Origin: Candidatus Zhuqueibacterota bacterium | Lineage (GTDB): Bacteria > Zhuqueibacterota > Zhuqueibacteria > Zhuqueibacterales > Geothermadaptataceae | NCBI GenBank assembly: GCA_030950365.1 | Contig: JAUZRQ010000103.1 | Coordinates: forward strand, 1 to 64,000 | DNA: 64,000 nt | Reading direction: 5' to 3' | Shown here: positions 27,648 through 37,809 of the stretch, one piece after another | Numbering within the stretch: the first letter of the stretch is position 1 | How the letters are laid out: every line of letters begins with the position of its first letter | Translations under genes and position numbers: made by a program | The notes under the pieces: generated by a model | The model's input: the letters and a program-made list of their open reading frames with translations, nothing else | Database searches by the model: none | Told to the model about the DNA's origin: nothing

Positions 27648-28004
27648 TCAGTACCCTCGGAGCAACGCTTCAATGCGTTCGATTAATAGCTTTTGATTAA
27701 TGGGGTTGGGAAAAGCATCCCGGACGTCAAAAGCAAAGGCCGTTGGCAACAACTCACGGTTTCCGATAAAAACTACCGGCACTCTGGGACAATATTCCTT
27801 TAGAAGGCGAAGCTGGTTCTCAAGTATTAGGGGTTTATCGCTTGATAGTAACACAAGTCGGAGCTCGGCCATGTTTTGCACGGTGTTCACAAGGCGGCTT
27901 CCCTGCCCGGCGATCACCACCTCCGCGATTTCCGAAATCGCCTGCATTAGCCGGGCATTCCGAATAATTGAGCTGCCGACGATCAGAATTGCCGTTCCTG
28001 TCAT
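27648..28004 (-). CDS. Pseudo-receiver domain protein
   Basis: The 118-residue protein has the length and strand-helix rhythm of a CheY-like receiver, beginning TAILIVGSSIIRNARLM and ending FPNPINQKLLIERIEALL. The N-terminal acidic pair is replaced by GSS, and the phospho-acceptor segment reads LVLLSSDKP with no Asp at the usual place. The lysine of the KP motif is replaced by FPNP. It is therefore probably a non-phosphorylatable adaptor. AAGGAG precedes the ATG. It lies between a sigma-54 activator and the RHS gene in the same direction. Confidence 0.65.
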   Translation of the reverse strand: MTGTAILIVGSSIIRNARLMQAISEIAEVVIAGQGSRLVNTVQNMAELRLVLLSSDKPLILENQLRLLKEYCPRVPVVFIGNRELLPTAFAFDVRDAFPNPINQKLLIERIEALLRGY

Positions 28005-28289
28005 CGTTTCTCCTTCTTATTATCTGAGGAAAGAATACCCTTCAAGCATCATGCCGGGATGATGGCGCGGCAACCAACCGATTTGATAAGAGTTGTTTTT
28101 AAATGAAATATAACACGGAGAGAAATAACGATGCATCAGCTAAAACCGATGAAATATTGGTAGCCACACCAAAGTATGCTATGGTGAGAATGCCAAAATA
28201 CCACTTTTTGATCCGAAATTAGACAAATTGCCACAAGGGGGCACATGCCTTCTTTCTTCACCTTCTTGGAGCGCGGCACTTTTGCCAGG

Positions 28290-29849
28290 TCATTCTGGTT
28301 TATTAGCTGTTTTAAATGCCCTGGCATCTATCCTATGCTGTTTCATCTTTTCGTAGAAGTTTTTGACGTCCATGCCCGAAGCGCGTGCCGCCTGACTGAT
28401 ATTGCCACCGGAGTCGGCCAGACGCTCGAGGATGAAACTGCGTTCAAACTCTTGAAGCAGACGTTGTTTGGCTTCTCGAAAGGTGGGAACATTTTGTTCT
28501 ACAGGAGGGGGCGATTCAACGGGACCCAGATCGATTGGTAGCGTTTCGGCCTCGACTTCATTGGCCTGGCACAGGATGACAGCCCGTTCCATCATATTTT
28601 CCAGTTCTCGCACATTACCCGGAAAATGATATTTTAGCAATTGAGCACGGGCTTTGGAGCTCAGCCGGAGTCCGGGCTTGCCGTATTTGCTGCCATAGTA
28701 ATCGAGAAAATGCACAGCCAGCAGCAAAATATCACTGGCACGGTCTCGCAATGGCGGCACTTCGATGGCGATCACATTAAGGCGATAATATACATCATCC
28801 CGGAACCTTCCGGCATTCACAAGTTGCTGCAGATTGCGGTTGGTGGCGGCAAGTATTCGCACGTTGCTGTGGCGCAGCCGTGTACTCCCCACGGGTGAAA
28901 ACTCTCCAGTCTGCAAAATACGCAGCAGCTTCAGTTGCAGCGCTGGTGACATCTCACTGACTTCATCAAGAAAAATCGTGCCGCCGTGAGCGCGTTCAAA
29001 CCAGCCGATTTTATTTTCCGTGGCTCCAGTAAACGCGCCTTTGACGTGCCCGAACAGCTCGGACTCCAGCAAATTTTCCTGCAAGGTACTGCAATTGATC
29101 GCCACAAACGGCCGGTTTGCGCGGCGACTGTTCTGATGCAAGGCTCGGGCGATTAGTTCCTTGCCAGTACCGGTTTCCCCCTGAATTAGTACCGTGGCTT
29201 CAGTATCAGCGACCTGAGCGACCAATTGTAAAATCTGCATTATGGCCGGATGGGTGCCAATGATCTCACCAAACGAATAGTGCTCGCGCAGGTCACGCTG
29301 CAGCGCTTCGACATTGTCTCGCAAGCGCTGTTGCTCCAGGGCATGCGCCGCCGCTACGGAGATGAAGTCAGCAAATTTTTGCGCAAATTGAAACATCTCC
29401 GGGCTAAATATACCACGAAAGGAGCGATTATCGAGGTATACAGCACCGATTAGTTCGCCTGCATGCAAAAGGGGTAAACAGATTACGGAAAGGATCTTGA
29501 GACCACGCACACTTTTACTGGCTTCGAACTCCGGAGCTTCCAGGGCATTTTGCAGGAACACAGGCTTTTTATCGAACTGGACTTTGCGAATAATACTTCG
29601 GCTGGTTTCATTTTTGGGACGTTGCAAATCCTGCCGATTGAGGTTGCGAGCAGTATGAAACCGAGAGCCGCCATCGTGATCAAACAAAATAATGAAACCA
29701 CGTTCGGCCTGGGTGAGCGCAATCGCTCCATCCATAGCCCTGGTCAGTATCCGATCAATATCCTCTTCAGCCAACACCTGGCGGCCGATATCAAGCAAAT
29801 TTTCCAGAATGGATGGAGCAAACTGCATGGGATTGGACTGGGGCATCAT
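28290..29849 (-). CDS. GAF-domain sigma-54-dependent activator
   Basis: The 519 residues carry a GAF domain (about 30-175: TQAERGFIILFDHDGG, then GELIGAVYLDNRSFRGIF). An AAA+ activator domain follows (about 195-425) with GETGTGKELIARAL, an intact GAFTGA loop in HVKGAFTGATENKIGW and Walker B GGTIFLDEVSEM. A Fis-like helix-turn-helix lies near 475-510 (GGNISQAARASGMDVKNFYEKM). GAF replaces the usual receiver, so activation is by small-molecule binding or protein contact. It overlaps the preceding kinase gene by ATGA, and the two may form one signalling unit. It should drive sigma-54 promoters; I could not identify a clear -24/-12 site nearby. Confidence 0.93.
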   Translation of the reverse strand: MMPQSNPMQFAPSILENLLDIGRQVLAEEDIDRILTRAMDGAIALTQAERGFIILFDHDGGSRFHTARNLNRQDLQRPKNETSRSIIRKVQFDKKPVFLQNALEAPEFEASKSVRGLKILSVICLPLLHAGELIGAVYLDNRSFRGIFSPEMFQFAQKFADFISVAAAHALEQQRLRDNVEALQRDLREHYSFGEIIGTHPAIMQILQLVAQVADTEATVLIQGETGTGKELIARALHQNSRRANRPFVAINCSTLQENLLESELFGHVKGAFTGATENKIGWFERAHGGTIFLDEVSEMSPALQLKLLRILQTGEFSPVGSTRLRHSNVRILAATNRNLQQLVNAGRFRDDVYYRLNVIAIEVPPLRDRASDILLLAVHFLDYYGSKYGKPGLRLSSKARAQLLKYHFPGNVRELENMMERAVILCQANEVEAETLPIDLGPVESPPPVEQNVPTFREAKQRLLQEFERSFILERLADSGGNISQAARASGMDVKNFYEKMKQHRIDARAFKTANKPE

Positions 29850-32452
29850 GGGTTCTCGATTTTGGCAATGGAAAAATGGGTAACAAAATCACGGTGCAAT
29901 ACCATTAGAGTATGGTCCCGTACCGCATAGCGCGCATGCTGAGTGCCCCGCCAACGGCTATCAAAAGGCCGTCTGATGCGGCCGGTGCTCAAATTGAGTT
30001 CAACTAATCCTTTTCCATCAGAAAAAAACAAATGTCGATCATCCGGGCCCCACATAATAGCAGTGGTGGCATCAATTAAGCTGCCGGGAAGATTATGGAC
30101 CCGGGACTCTTTGCCAGTGTGTAAATCGTGGATCCAAACGGCGGATCGATTTTCCTCGGCAACAATTCGATAAAAGGCCAAGCGCCGACCATCATTGCCC
30201 CAATAACCACCGGACTCCATTGCCGGTGTATGGGTAACTTTTTGAAAAGTTTTTTGTGAAAGATCAAATAACCACAGGTCAAAGGGGCCATCGCGGTTGG
30301 AGAGGAAGCTAAGTTTTGTGCCATCAGGAGAAAATCGAGGCATCCAGTCGGCACGCGGGTATTCAAACAGCTTTTCGACCTCACCGGTGCTCATGGCCAC
30401 ACGCCAGATATCCGCATAATCGCCTCCGCCTGCATCAAAGGCCACCCATCGGCCGTCTGGAGAAATGGTTGGGGCGAAAGCATCCATTATGTCATACAGG
30501 GTGACGATAACGCCCTTGCGTGGGTCCAAACGCATGAGAACACGTCGGTCGGAACGGGAAGCTTCGAGTACCACACGATCGCCAATCGGCGCAATTTCAA
30601 TATTGGTGATCCCCCAATTTTGCGGTCGCATGATGCGTTCGGCCCGAGCCCAGGGCGAACCCGGCCCCAATGGCAACCGAAACCGCCACAACTCCTCGTT
30701 CAGAATTCGCTGCCCCAAAACCAGCACACGGCCATCCCGGGACAATCGGAATTGCACGATCCCCTCTCGATTCAAAACACGTTCCGGTGCACCTTCCACA
30801 ATAGCAGAACTCAACTTGATTTTTACCCGCCACAATTCGGAATTCTGACTGATAAAATAAATGTACCGCCCCGATCCCGCCCAGGTTGGAGCCTCGGGCA
30901 GCAGGTCCCCGTCCAATAGCTTTCGAGCTCGGGGGGTTTTTGCATCGAGAAGCCATAGCGCCCGATCACTGCCGATGCCACCAATACAGACCAACCATCG
31001 GCCGTCTGGAGACCAGGCCGGTGAAGCGTAACTTCGGCCATCCCGCGGTGAAATTCGCCGCGTAGTCTTTGCCTCTATATCGTAGAGCCATATTTCATTG
31101 TTTTGAATTAACTTGATGGGATCGAACCGCGAAAAGGCCAGACGTCTCCCATCGGGGGACCAACGCGCCTCAAAACCAAAATTGGCCAGTCGCTGGGCAA
31201 CCGTGCCACTGGTATCGATAGCCAGAAAGCCCCCTGCCTGCGTGGAAAGCAATATCCGTCGCATGTCCGGCGACCAATCACCCGAAATCGGGCGGATCCG
31301 ATAGCCAAATCGATTCAGATTGATACGCTTGGTCTTTCCTGATCTCAGATGGGCCAAAACCAGAGCTTGTTCCCCCTCCGCTTGCTTCGGCGCCACTAAA
31401 TATGCGAGATATTGCCCACCGGTGGAAACCATGGGCGTACTTTCTGGATGATCGCCTGGATTATATTCGCGAAGATGCTGCAATGAAGGTAAATTGCTAA
31501 AAAGCTTTTGTATGCCGTAACCGGTCAGAAGACTCGTCAGGATGCTGACGGCTACCATTAGAACCGTTAGCCTGGTTTTCCGACTTTTCTCAGGCCCCCC
31601 AATAAGGCGAAGAGCATCGCATAATTTGGGGATTTCACGAAAACGATCGTCTGGATTTTTGGCTAGGGCCTTACACACGATTTGGCCGATCGCTGGCGAA
31701 AGAGAGGAACAAAGTACCCCTGGCGACGGCGGTGGGGTTTCCAGAATGGCGGTGATGAGCGACAGCAGGTTCTGCTCACGAAATGGTGGAACCCCTGTAA
31801 GCATTTCGAACAAAACCGCACCAAGGGCATACACATCGGTTCGTGCATCAATACCGCGTTGCTCGATCTGCTCCGGTGCCATATACAATACTGTTCCTTC
31901 GATGCCGCTGGTCGAGGCCTGTTCGATATGATGGCTGGTTTTCGGCTGGGAAGTTCCCATTGTGCTAGCAACCGGTTCTTCTAGCAACTTCGCCAGGCCA
32001 AAATCCATAATTTTAACCTGATGATTGGCCGTGATCATGATATTTTCAGGCTTGATATCCCGATGGATGATGCCTTTCTGGTGAGCGGCTGCCAGAGCGT
32101 TGCAGACCTGGATGCCGATTTCTACGGTCTCCAATTCTGTGAATCGGCCGCGGCGACGCAGAATTTGCTGCAGGGTTTCCCCGTCCACGTATTCCATCAC
32201 AATATAGTTCCATCCCCGGACTTTACCTACGTCATAAATGGTACAGATATTTGGATGGTTGATTGCGGATGCGATGCGGGCTTCCTGCATTGATTGTAGA
32301 GGTTCGATATTCGACCGATCCTTGCGTGCGGGAATCAGTTTAATGGCAACGCGGCGCAACAGCCGACGATCCTCTCCCTCATACACTACACCCATCCCGC
32401 CCTGACCGATTTTGCGTTTGATATGGTAGGGACCAAGGGTATCAAATATCAT
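29846..32452 (-). CDS. Transmembrane Ser/Thr protein kinase with WD40/TolB-like propeller
   Basis: The N-terminal kinase domain (about 10-270) begins YHIKRKIGQGGMGVVYEG and has the AIKLIP lysine, HRDIKPENIM and the DFGLAK metal motif, and it looks fully active. A single hydrophobic helix at about 306-326 (LTVLMVAVSILTSLLTGY) is followed by 550 residues of TolB/PD40-type propeller repeats such as RWSPDGRRLAFSRFD, ASPAWSPDGRWLVCIGG and APTISPDGRWVAFDA. The propeller would be outside the cytoplasm and sense a ligand. Start is placed at the ATG at 32452; an upstream TTG at 32524 would add 24 residues without benefit. The stop overlaps the sigma-54 activator, suggesting phosphorelay-free coupling of kinase and activator. 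Confidence 0.92.
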   Translation of the reverse strand: MIFDTLGPYHIKRKIGQGGMGVVYEGEDRRLLRRVAIKLIPARKDRSNIEPLQSMQEARIASAINHPNICTIYDVGKVRGWNYIVMEYVDGETLQQILRRRGRFTELETVEIGIQVCNALAAAHQKGIIHRDIKPENIMITANHQVKIMDFGLAKLLEEPVASTMGTSQPKTSHHIEQASTSGIEGTVLYMAPEQIEQRGIDARTDVYALGAVLFEMLTGVPPFREQNLLSLITAILETPPPSPGVLCSSLSPAIGQIVCKALAKNPDDRFREIPKLCDALRLIGGPEKSRKTRLTVLMVAVSILTSLLTGYGIQKLFSNLPSLQHLREYNPGDHPESTPMVSTGGQYLAYLVAPKQAEGEQALVLAHLRSGKTKRINLNRFGYRIRPISGDWSPDMRRILLSTQAGGFLAIDTSGTVAQRLANFGFEARWSPDGRRLAFSRFDPIKLIQNNEIWLYDIEAKTTRRISPRDGRSYASPAWSPDGRWLVCIGGIGSDRALWLLDAKTPRARKLLDGDLLPEAPTWAGSGRYIYFISQNSELWRVKIKLSSAIVEGAPERVLNREGIVQFRLSRDGRVLVLGQRILNEELWRFRLPLGPGSPWARAERIMRPQNWGITNIEIAPIGDRVVLEASRSDRRVLMRLDPRKGVIVTLYDIMDAFAPTISPDGRWVAFDAGGGDYADIWRVAMSTGEVEKLFEYPRADWMPRFSPDGTKLSFLSNRDGPFDLWLFDLSQKTFQKVTHTPAMESGGYWGNDGRRLAFYRIVAEENRSAVWIHDLHTGKESRVHNLPGSLIDATTAIMWGPDDRHLFFSDGKGLVELNLSTGRIRRPFDSRWRGTQHARYAVRDHTLMVLHRDFVTHFSIAKIENP

Positions 32453-32673
32453 AAAGATGGCATTCAAGGGGTTTGGGCCTATTAGGGCCACAAAATAAGG
32501 GACTGGAAATGACAGGACATGCAACCCCTGTCAAATTTTATTTTTAGAAAAAAAATTAAGAATTCTTATCAATAAATGCAACCCAGAAATAAACTTTGCG
32601 CAAAGTTTTTTTTGCAAGGCCAATGGTTATTTCCAATGAATAAAACCAAAGTTTGAATAATCCAGAGTTTCCC

Positions 32674-35121
32674 TTACCTTAGAAAAATCATTTTGCGACG
32701 AACTTTTTGTTCGCCGTCTAACCAAAGTTCGTAAAAATATATCCCTGAGGCTACCCGACGGCCATCGGTGTTGCGAGCATCCCAGATCGTTGCATAATGG
32801 CCTGCATGCTGTGGGGCATCGATGAGCCGGCATATTTCCCGCCCAAGAACATCGTACACGGCAAGAAGCACATGCCCTGCTCGAGGAATTTGGTAGCGGA
32901 TTGTGGTCTCGGGATTGAAAGGATTAGGGTAGTTCTGTGCCAGAGAAAAGGTGAACGGAAGCGGCTGGGAGACGCCGGTCACGGTTGCGCCCACCAAATA
33001 GGTATGAAACGCCCGGGTCTGCAGATTGTCTGTCAACCTAAATACATCGCCGGTGGTAACATCCTGTACCAGAGTTCCGGCATGAGAAGGATACTGGAAA
33101 GAAGTAAAAGAGAATACCACTTTTTCTGGTCCGGCGTCATTGCTCCATTCCACCCCCAGCCAAGTATTTCCCTCACCAATGAGCCTGCGATACTGCATTT
33201 TGTTCATGATGGACAGATAATCGAAATTGGCCTGTACGATGCGCTTGACCGTTTCCTCGGGTAGCTTCTTCAACTCGGCCAGATTCGCCACACCAATGGC
33301 CCCTCCGGATGCAAGCGCCCGATAATAGGCATCAGGCTCGGGATATACATCAGCAATATAGGAGTAAAGTCCATATTCTCTGTCGCGAATTTTCTGCAAA
33401 TCTTCGGGGATAGGAGGCTCATGACCATAGCCCCCGGTGGATACGCCCAGCGGCCCACAGCCTTCAATGTAAATCTCGGTCATTCCCAACCGCCAAAGCT
33501 CCTTCTGAATAGCCAGAGAGGAGTGAAGCGAAGGCTCAGGTTGTTTGACCCGATAATCCGGTAGGACACCGAACGTAAGGAAAGAATCCTGCCAGATACC
33601 GTCATAGCGCAATTCGGCCACAGTCCGACGGTATTCTCGCAATGCATAATCGAAATAGCCACTGAATGGACTGGTACCGGTAACATCCCCCCAGTCGAAA
33701 TCTTCTGGCACACCAGAGGCTCGCCATTTAATCCAGTCCGTGTTTTGTGCCAGTAGAGGCGCCGAATTGGACAGATGGCCTGGGGAAGACCACAAAACGA
33801 CTTTGACCGCCAGCTCATGGGCTTTCTCAATCATGGAGCGCATGCGATCAGCTCCTCCAATCGACGGACTAACTTCGAAGCTCCACGGCGCATTGGCGGA
33901 TCCAAAACTGCCACTACCGGGGAGGTAATCCTGTTCGAGATGATCTGCATCACTCTCCCATGGAGTATGGAAAAAGACCACCCGGAATCCCAGTTGCGCC
34001 AATTGCGGTAAATCCTGAGTGCGAAAGGTATCCAACCAGAAAGGCTGCTGTATCCCCGCGCGGTATCGCAGAAAATAATCATCATCAGGTGCTCCCCAGA
34101 ATAGGGTAGGTTTCGGCCGTGTTTTTCCCAGCCCCATCTGTTGTCGATATGTTTCTGCAAGGGCATCAAATATCCGGGTCCATTCGTTTATGACCTCCCA
34201 TTTACTGGAGTGTCCATGGTCACTCCATAGCCAGAATTTCATAGGCGTTTCGCGGATGTTTCCAGTACCGAGAGGAATCTGCGACAACATGAAATGTCGC
34301 CCTGCTTCTTCTTGGATTTCTACAATCGTTGCCGTTACTTCATCGAAAAAACTAATGGCCGTGCCCTGCCCCCCACTGGCAAAATAAAAAGGCTGTATAT
34401 CCCCAAAATACCATTTCGATTCAATCATTAATGGCGGCCCATTCCCAACCCGGTTTTCTATCCATTGTCCCCAGGTTTGTGCCAGTACCCAATCTCCAGG
34501 CCTTGTTTGAATGGGCTCGATCCATCTCAACCACATAGCCGAATGTAAACCAATAAGACGGACTTTCCAGCCAAGTCCGCGGTAGGTTTCTTCCCCTCTT
34601 CGCCATTCCCACGGAGAAAAAATCCACTGGAGTTCTCCGCTCTCTCCAAGCGCTTCCATTCTACACCGGATCACGACACTATCCTCCCGAACTTCATAGC
34701 CGAGATACGTCGCGGTCTCCAGACTTAAAGCCTGGATATCCCGTCCACCTACCGGGGGCCATTGATACTGATTTGCCAGCCGTTGCATAAGATAAGATTG
34801 CCAATTATCAATGCCACCCACCGAATCATCGCTAATAAGAACCAGTTCAGGCGGGAAACGATAGGATACCGGTAAAGACAGAATTTCTTGCTTTCCCACC
34901 CACAAGCCGGATAGGCCAGAAAAAAATTGACCGGGTTGACGCTCCAAAACCAAACCGACCTGCTGTGGAAAAAGCACTGTAAGCCGATCGTCAGCTTCAA
35001 TAACTTCCGGTTTCGATGTTGGATACGCTGGCATCTGGGCCTCGGCACCAGATACAAGAATAACAAACAATATCAGGAACATCCAAAGAAGAGACTTATC
35101 GAGGCCATTGATCCGAGTCAT
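32674..35121 (-). CDS. Secreted glycoside-hydrolase-like protein with sorting module
   Basis: A signal peptide (LLWMFLILFVILVSGAEAQ) is followed by an all-beta N-terminal domain to about residue 300. A TIM-barrel-like region follows (about 340-610), with FRVVFFHTPWESDADH, LAVKVVLWSSPGHLS and ELRYDGIWQDSFLTF, in which the Asp after W is a plausible nucleophile. This arrangement resembles GH36/GH31-like alpha-glycosidases, but the exact family is not certain. The final 85 residues are the sorting module: SLAQNYPNPFNPETTIRYQI, then VASGIYFYELWLDG and RRKMIFLR. Probable role: extracellular or surface hydrolysis of a glycan. A clear AGGAGG precedes the ATG. Confidence 0.8.
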   Translation of the reverse strand: MTRINGLDKSLLWMFLILFVILVSGAEAQMPAYPTSKPEVIEADDRLTVLFPQQVGLVLERQPGQFFSGLSGLWVGKQEILSLPVSYRFPPELVLISDDSVGGIDNWQSYLMQRLANQYQWPPVGGRDIQALSLETATYLGYEVREDSVVIRCRMEALGESGELQWIFSPWEWRRGEETYRGLGWKVRLIGLHSAMWLRWIEPIQTRPGDWVLAQTWGQWIENRVGNGPPLMIESKWYFGDIQPFYFASGGQGTAISFFDEVTATIVEIQEEAGRHFMLSQIPLGTGNIRETPMKFWLWSDHGHSSKWEVINEWTRIFDALAETYRQQMGLGKTRPKPTLFWGAPDDDYFLRYRAGIQQPFWLDTFRTQDLPQLAQLGFRVVFFHTPWESDADHLEQDYLPGSGSFGSANAPWSFEVSPSIGGADRMRSMIEKAHELAVKVVLWSSPGHLSNSAPLLAQNTDWIKWRASGVPEDFDWGDVTGTSPFSGYFDYALREYRRTVAELRYDGIWQDSFLTFGVLPDYRVKQPEPSLHSSLAIQKELWRLGMTEIYIEGCGPLGVSTGGYGHEPPIPEDLQKIRDREYGLYSYIADVYPEPDAYYRALASGGAIGVANLAELKKLPEETVKRIVQANFDYLSIMNKMQYRRLIGEGNTWLGVEWSNDAGPEKVVFSFTSFQYPSHAGTLVQDVTTGDVFRLTDNLQTRAFHTYLVGATVTGVSQPLPFTFSLAQNYPNPFNPETTIRYQIPRAGHVLLAVYDVLGREICRLIDAPQHAGHYATIWDARNTDGRRVASGIYFYELWLDGEQKVRRKMIFLR

Positions 35122-35349
35122 GATGATTTTCCTCCTGTCGGCTGGTCAACTTGGGCATTTTCCCAAAGGCCGTCCCCCCAATAAAAACTGTGAGAACCGT
35201 TCAGCTTTGAACTCATACAAAGCTGGGGCATTATCCACAATAAAGATCACGTCTGGTTTGTACAGCGGCAAGGGCTCCACGGGGGACGGCCGACTGCAAG
35301 GAAAGAAGTGGACCCAATCCTGCGATCATGTTACGCTACTTACTCTAGT

Positions 35350-36564
35350 TTAGTTTTCGACCTGCATTTCAATTTTAGCGATCGTCAACTGATACGTATT
35401 TCCCACACCGCCGCCACCCGCAGCAGTGAAATAAAAGGAGCGCGCACCGGTATCTTTAGGGATAATTCCAGGAATGTAAATTTCACCGTCAAATTTTTGT
35501 ACTAGCTTCCACGGACCCCACGGTTGGTCAGCGACATAGAGCGTTAGGGCAGGCCCCTCTGAATAATTCGAAACCGCAAGAAAAACATACTGTTCTACCC
35601 CCGGATGGTACATAGCAGCCCCCAGGGCAATGGTGTTTAGCTCTGCAAGTGGAACGGCATCGGCCTGGGAAACTGACCAGAGAGGGTTTGCACGCTTATC
35701 CAGTCCGGCAAAATATTGGTAGCTTTGGTAGCGAAGAATCGAATCCTGGTGTACACGGGTCAGGTAAACCTGTTGCGGTGCAGGCGGCCAGATCAATTCG
35801 CCATGAATGCCCAATCCGTAAATATAGCCATCCTGGTTCAAAGCATAATCTTGTCCCATATTAATGACCATCAACACCCGAAAATGGCTGTCTCCGGTCC
35901 ATGGAGAGTCAGGAACTTCTGTCCAGGTTTTGCCTTTATCCTCGGAATAAGCGACATAGCCGTAGCGCGGTTCCACCATTAATTGATGTCCGAACCAATA
36001 CAATCGGTTTTTGATGGCCAGCAAGCTCGATGGCTTGTCACCACGCCGCTGGGTGGGATCAGCTCCGAGCGCAAATTGCGGAATACCACTAGGAATATGA
36101 ATACTCTGAATACATTCCTGTTGCTCGCATCCGATAAATTCTTCTATCGGACCGGTCAGGCGAAACAGGCCCGCTTGAGTGAGGATACAGGGAGCATAAG
36201 CTGTTATACCATCACAATCAAAAACACCGCAAAAATCTTCACAGAACACCACCGGTTCCGACTCACAGGAGCTGATAACCAATGCGGGATCCGGATCCGG
36301 CACATTGGCTGGAATTGGATAGCAAGTCCCCGGCCCCGTACCATCGCCCCAGGAAACATAGAGCTTGTCATCGGCAGCCCAGGTACTCATCCATAAATCT
36401 CCCAAGCTCGGGATTTTTTTCACTGGTTGAAGTATTCTTGCGGCGACAATGCGCGGTCCAGTTTTCTCGCCATCGTTTTGTTCAACAGGAATACTCTCTT
36501 TGCAGCCCTCGGTAAACAGGCCTAATATTACCACAATGACCATAGTATTGAATAGTTTTCGCAT
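35350..36564 (-). CDS. Lipoprotein with sialidase-like beta-propeller
   Basis: The signal sequence ends ILGLFTEGC, a plausible lipobox with lipidated Cys21. The mature 380 residues have repeated Asp-box-like and propeller segments: YVAYSEDKGKTWTEVPDSPW (the Asp-box S-x-D-x-G-x-T-W) and LYVADQPWGPWKLVQKFDG. An unusual cluster of Cys residues near 101-125 (SSCESEPVVFCEDFCGVFDCDG) probably forms disulfides. A carbohydrate-binding or sialidase-like role is possible, but catalytic residues cannot be assigned. It precedes the glycosidase-like gene in the same direction. GTGAGG precedes the ATG. Confidence 0.75.
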   Translation of the reverse strand: MRKLFNTMVIVVILGLFTEGCKESIPVEQNDGEKTGPRIVAARILQPVKKIPSLGDLWMSTWAADDKLYVSWGDGTGPGTCYPIPANVPDPDPALVISSCESEPVVFCEDFCGVFDCDGITAYAPCILTQAGLFRLTGPIEEFIGCEQQECIQSIHIPSGIPQFALGADPTQRRGDKPSSLLAIKNRLYWFGHQLMVEPRYGYVAYSEDKGKTWTEVPDSPWTGDSHFRVLMVINMGQDYALNQDGYIYGLGIHGELIWPPAPQQVYLTRVHQDSILRYQSYQYFAGLDKRANPLWSVSQADAVPLAELNTIALGAAMYHPGVEQYVFLAVSNYSEGPALTLYVADQPWGPWKLVQKFDGEIYIPGIIPKDTGARSFYFTAAGGGGVGNTYQLTIAKIEMQVEN

Positions 36565-37809
36565 AGCAACCTCACGTGATCAGAGTACAGGAATTACCAA
36601 AACCCTGAATTAGTTCATCGGCCAACTCACCTGGCCCATCCTGGGTCCCAGAACACACCGATGACAACCAGCAGGAGGGCCCCCAAACTAACCATAACGC
36701 TGACCAAAATACGAGCTGGGGCCCTCAGCCTCACCCGGGGTGACGCAGTTTCGAATTCGTGGGCCTTTCTTCAAAGGTTATGCCAGAAAAAAGACCAACA
36801 AAGACATGAAATACAACTAATTAAATTACAATATGTTAACAGAATATCCTGGAAGGAGCCAAAGAAGTATGGAAGTGTGAATTTCCACCACATTTGTGGC
36901 AACATCACTACACCCTAAAAGATGACGAGAGTTGGTTAGTCTATAAATGAGAGCCGTCCCTTTCAGGCAATCGCTCACCTTTACGCAGAGACACCGCTTG
37001 TACTGACGAGCAACTCCAGAACAGACAGAACCCTCTAACAGACTAGGCTCGAAGATATGGGAGAGGCATTGCCGGAAAAGCGTATTTGTGGATTAGCGAA
37101 CGACTTCACAAAATCCGCCTTTCCAGCCAGTGGGTAAACGATATGGTGTAACCGGTTCCAACTCGCGTTTTTTTATCGAGTCCTTTTATTCCCTGTTCAT
37201 TTTGGATCAGCCTATGGAATTCCCCAGAGGGAAAACGGTCTTCCGTGTTTTCCAGGAAGTTCGATAGGAACTTATTGAGGCACCAGGAGGAGCAGCGATA
37301 ACCCTATTTTCAAACGGTGCAATTATAGCAATGCGTAATCGCGCAAGAATTGCAAACAGTCACCTTGTTCACTTCCGGTGAATTTTGCAGGCATGGCCCG
37401 GAGAAACATACTGAAACCATTCCCGCAAATGCAGGATGCCAAACAACCATGCTCTGTCACCGGTGCACACCTAAGCCCCATGCCTTCATGAAAGGCGCAT
37501 AGGTTGTGCCACTCCTGCTTTATATGCCCCGAGCAACCAGGAAGAGATTGAACGCGCGGCTGAGCATAACTTCCGCAGGACGTGTCCGTTCCATCGCTTG
37601 CCAGGCCTCGCACAAACGCAACCGCTGGGACGAAAGCTTAGCCACGCGTTAAGCCGAGGCGCTTCACACCTTGGCTTAACATTTTCCTAAAATAAATGAA
37701 ACACCTCTTTGATATTGCCTGAGAATAGCATTCCCTTTAATTGCTTTTTTTAATCACTTTTCAGAAACCGTCTTCTTTTGCCGTTACGGTGGCTCCAGCG
37801 GCTTCTTTT
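36565..37809. other. 1.2-kb non-coding or decayed region
   Basis: No convincing gene is seen in this 1245-nt stretch. The small open frames at 36661-36918 (plus) and 37323-37613 (minus) have no recognisable domain, no good ribosome binding site and unusual composition. The left end should contain the promoter of the lipoprotein gene. The right end holds an inverted repeat at 37648-37680. It may be remnants of a mobile element, but I cannot identify one. Confidence 0.5.
37648..37680. repeat. 12-bp inverted repeat hairpin
   Basis: GTTAAGCCGAGG and CCTTGGCTTAAC are inverted arms with one G-T mismatch and a 9-nt loop. It lies 130 nt downstream of the giant surface protein gene. On neither strand does a strong T-run follow, so it may be a factor-assisted terminator or a repeat remnant. 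Confidence 0.6.

Noticed and set aside
28005-28289. Sigma-54 promoter upstream of the pseudo-receiver
   Set aside because: I looked for GG-N10-GC on the minus strand and found no convincing match.
36661-36918. Plus-strand 85-codon frame as a gene
   Set aside because: No domain, no ribosome binding site; lies in the probable promoter region.
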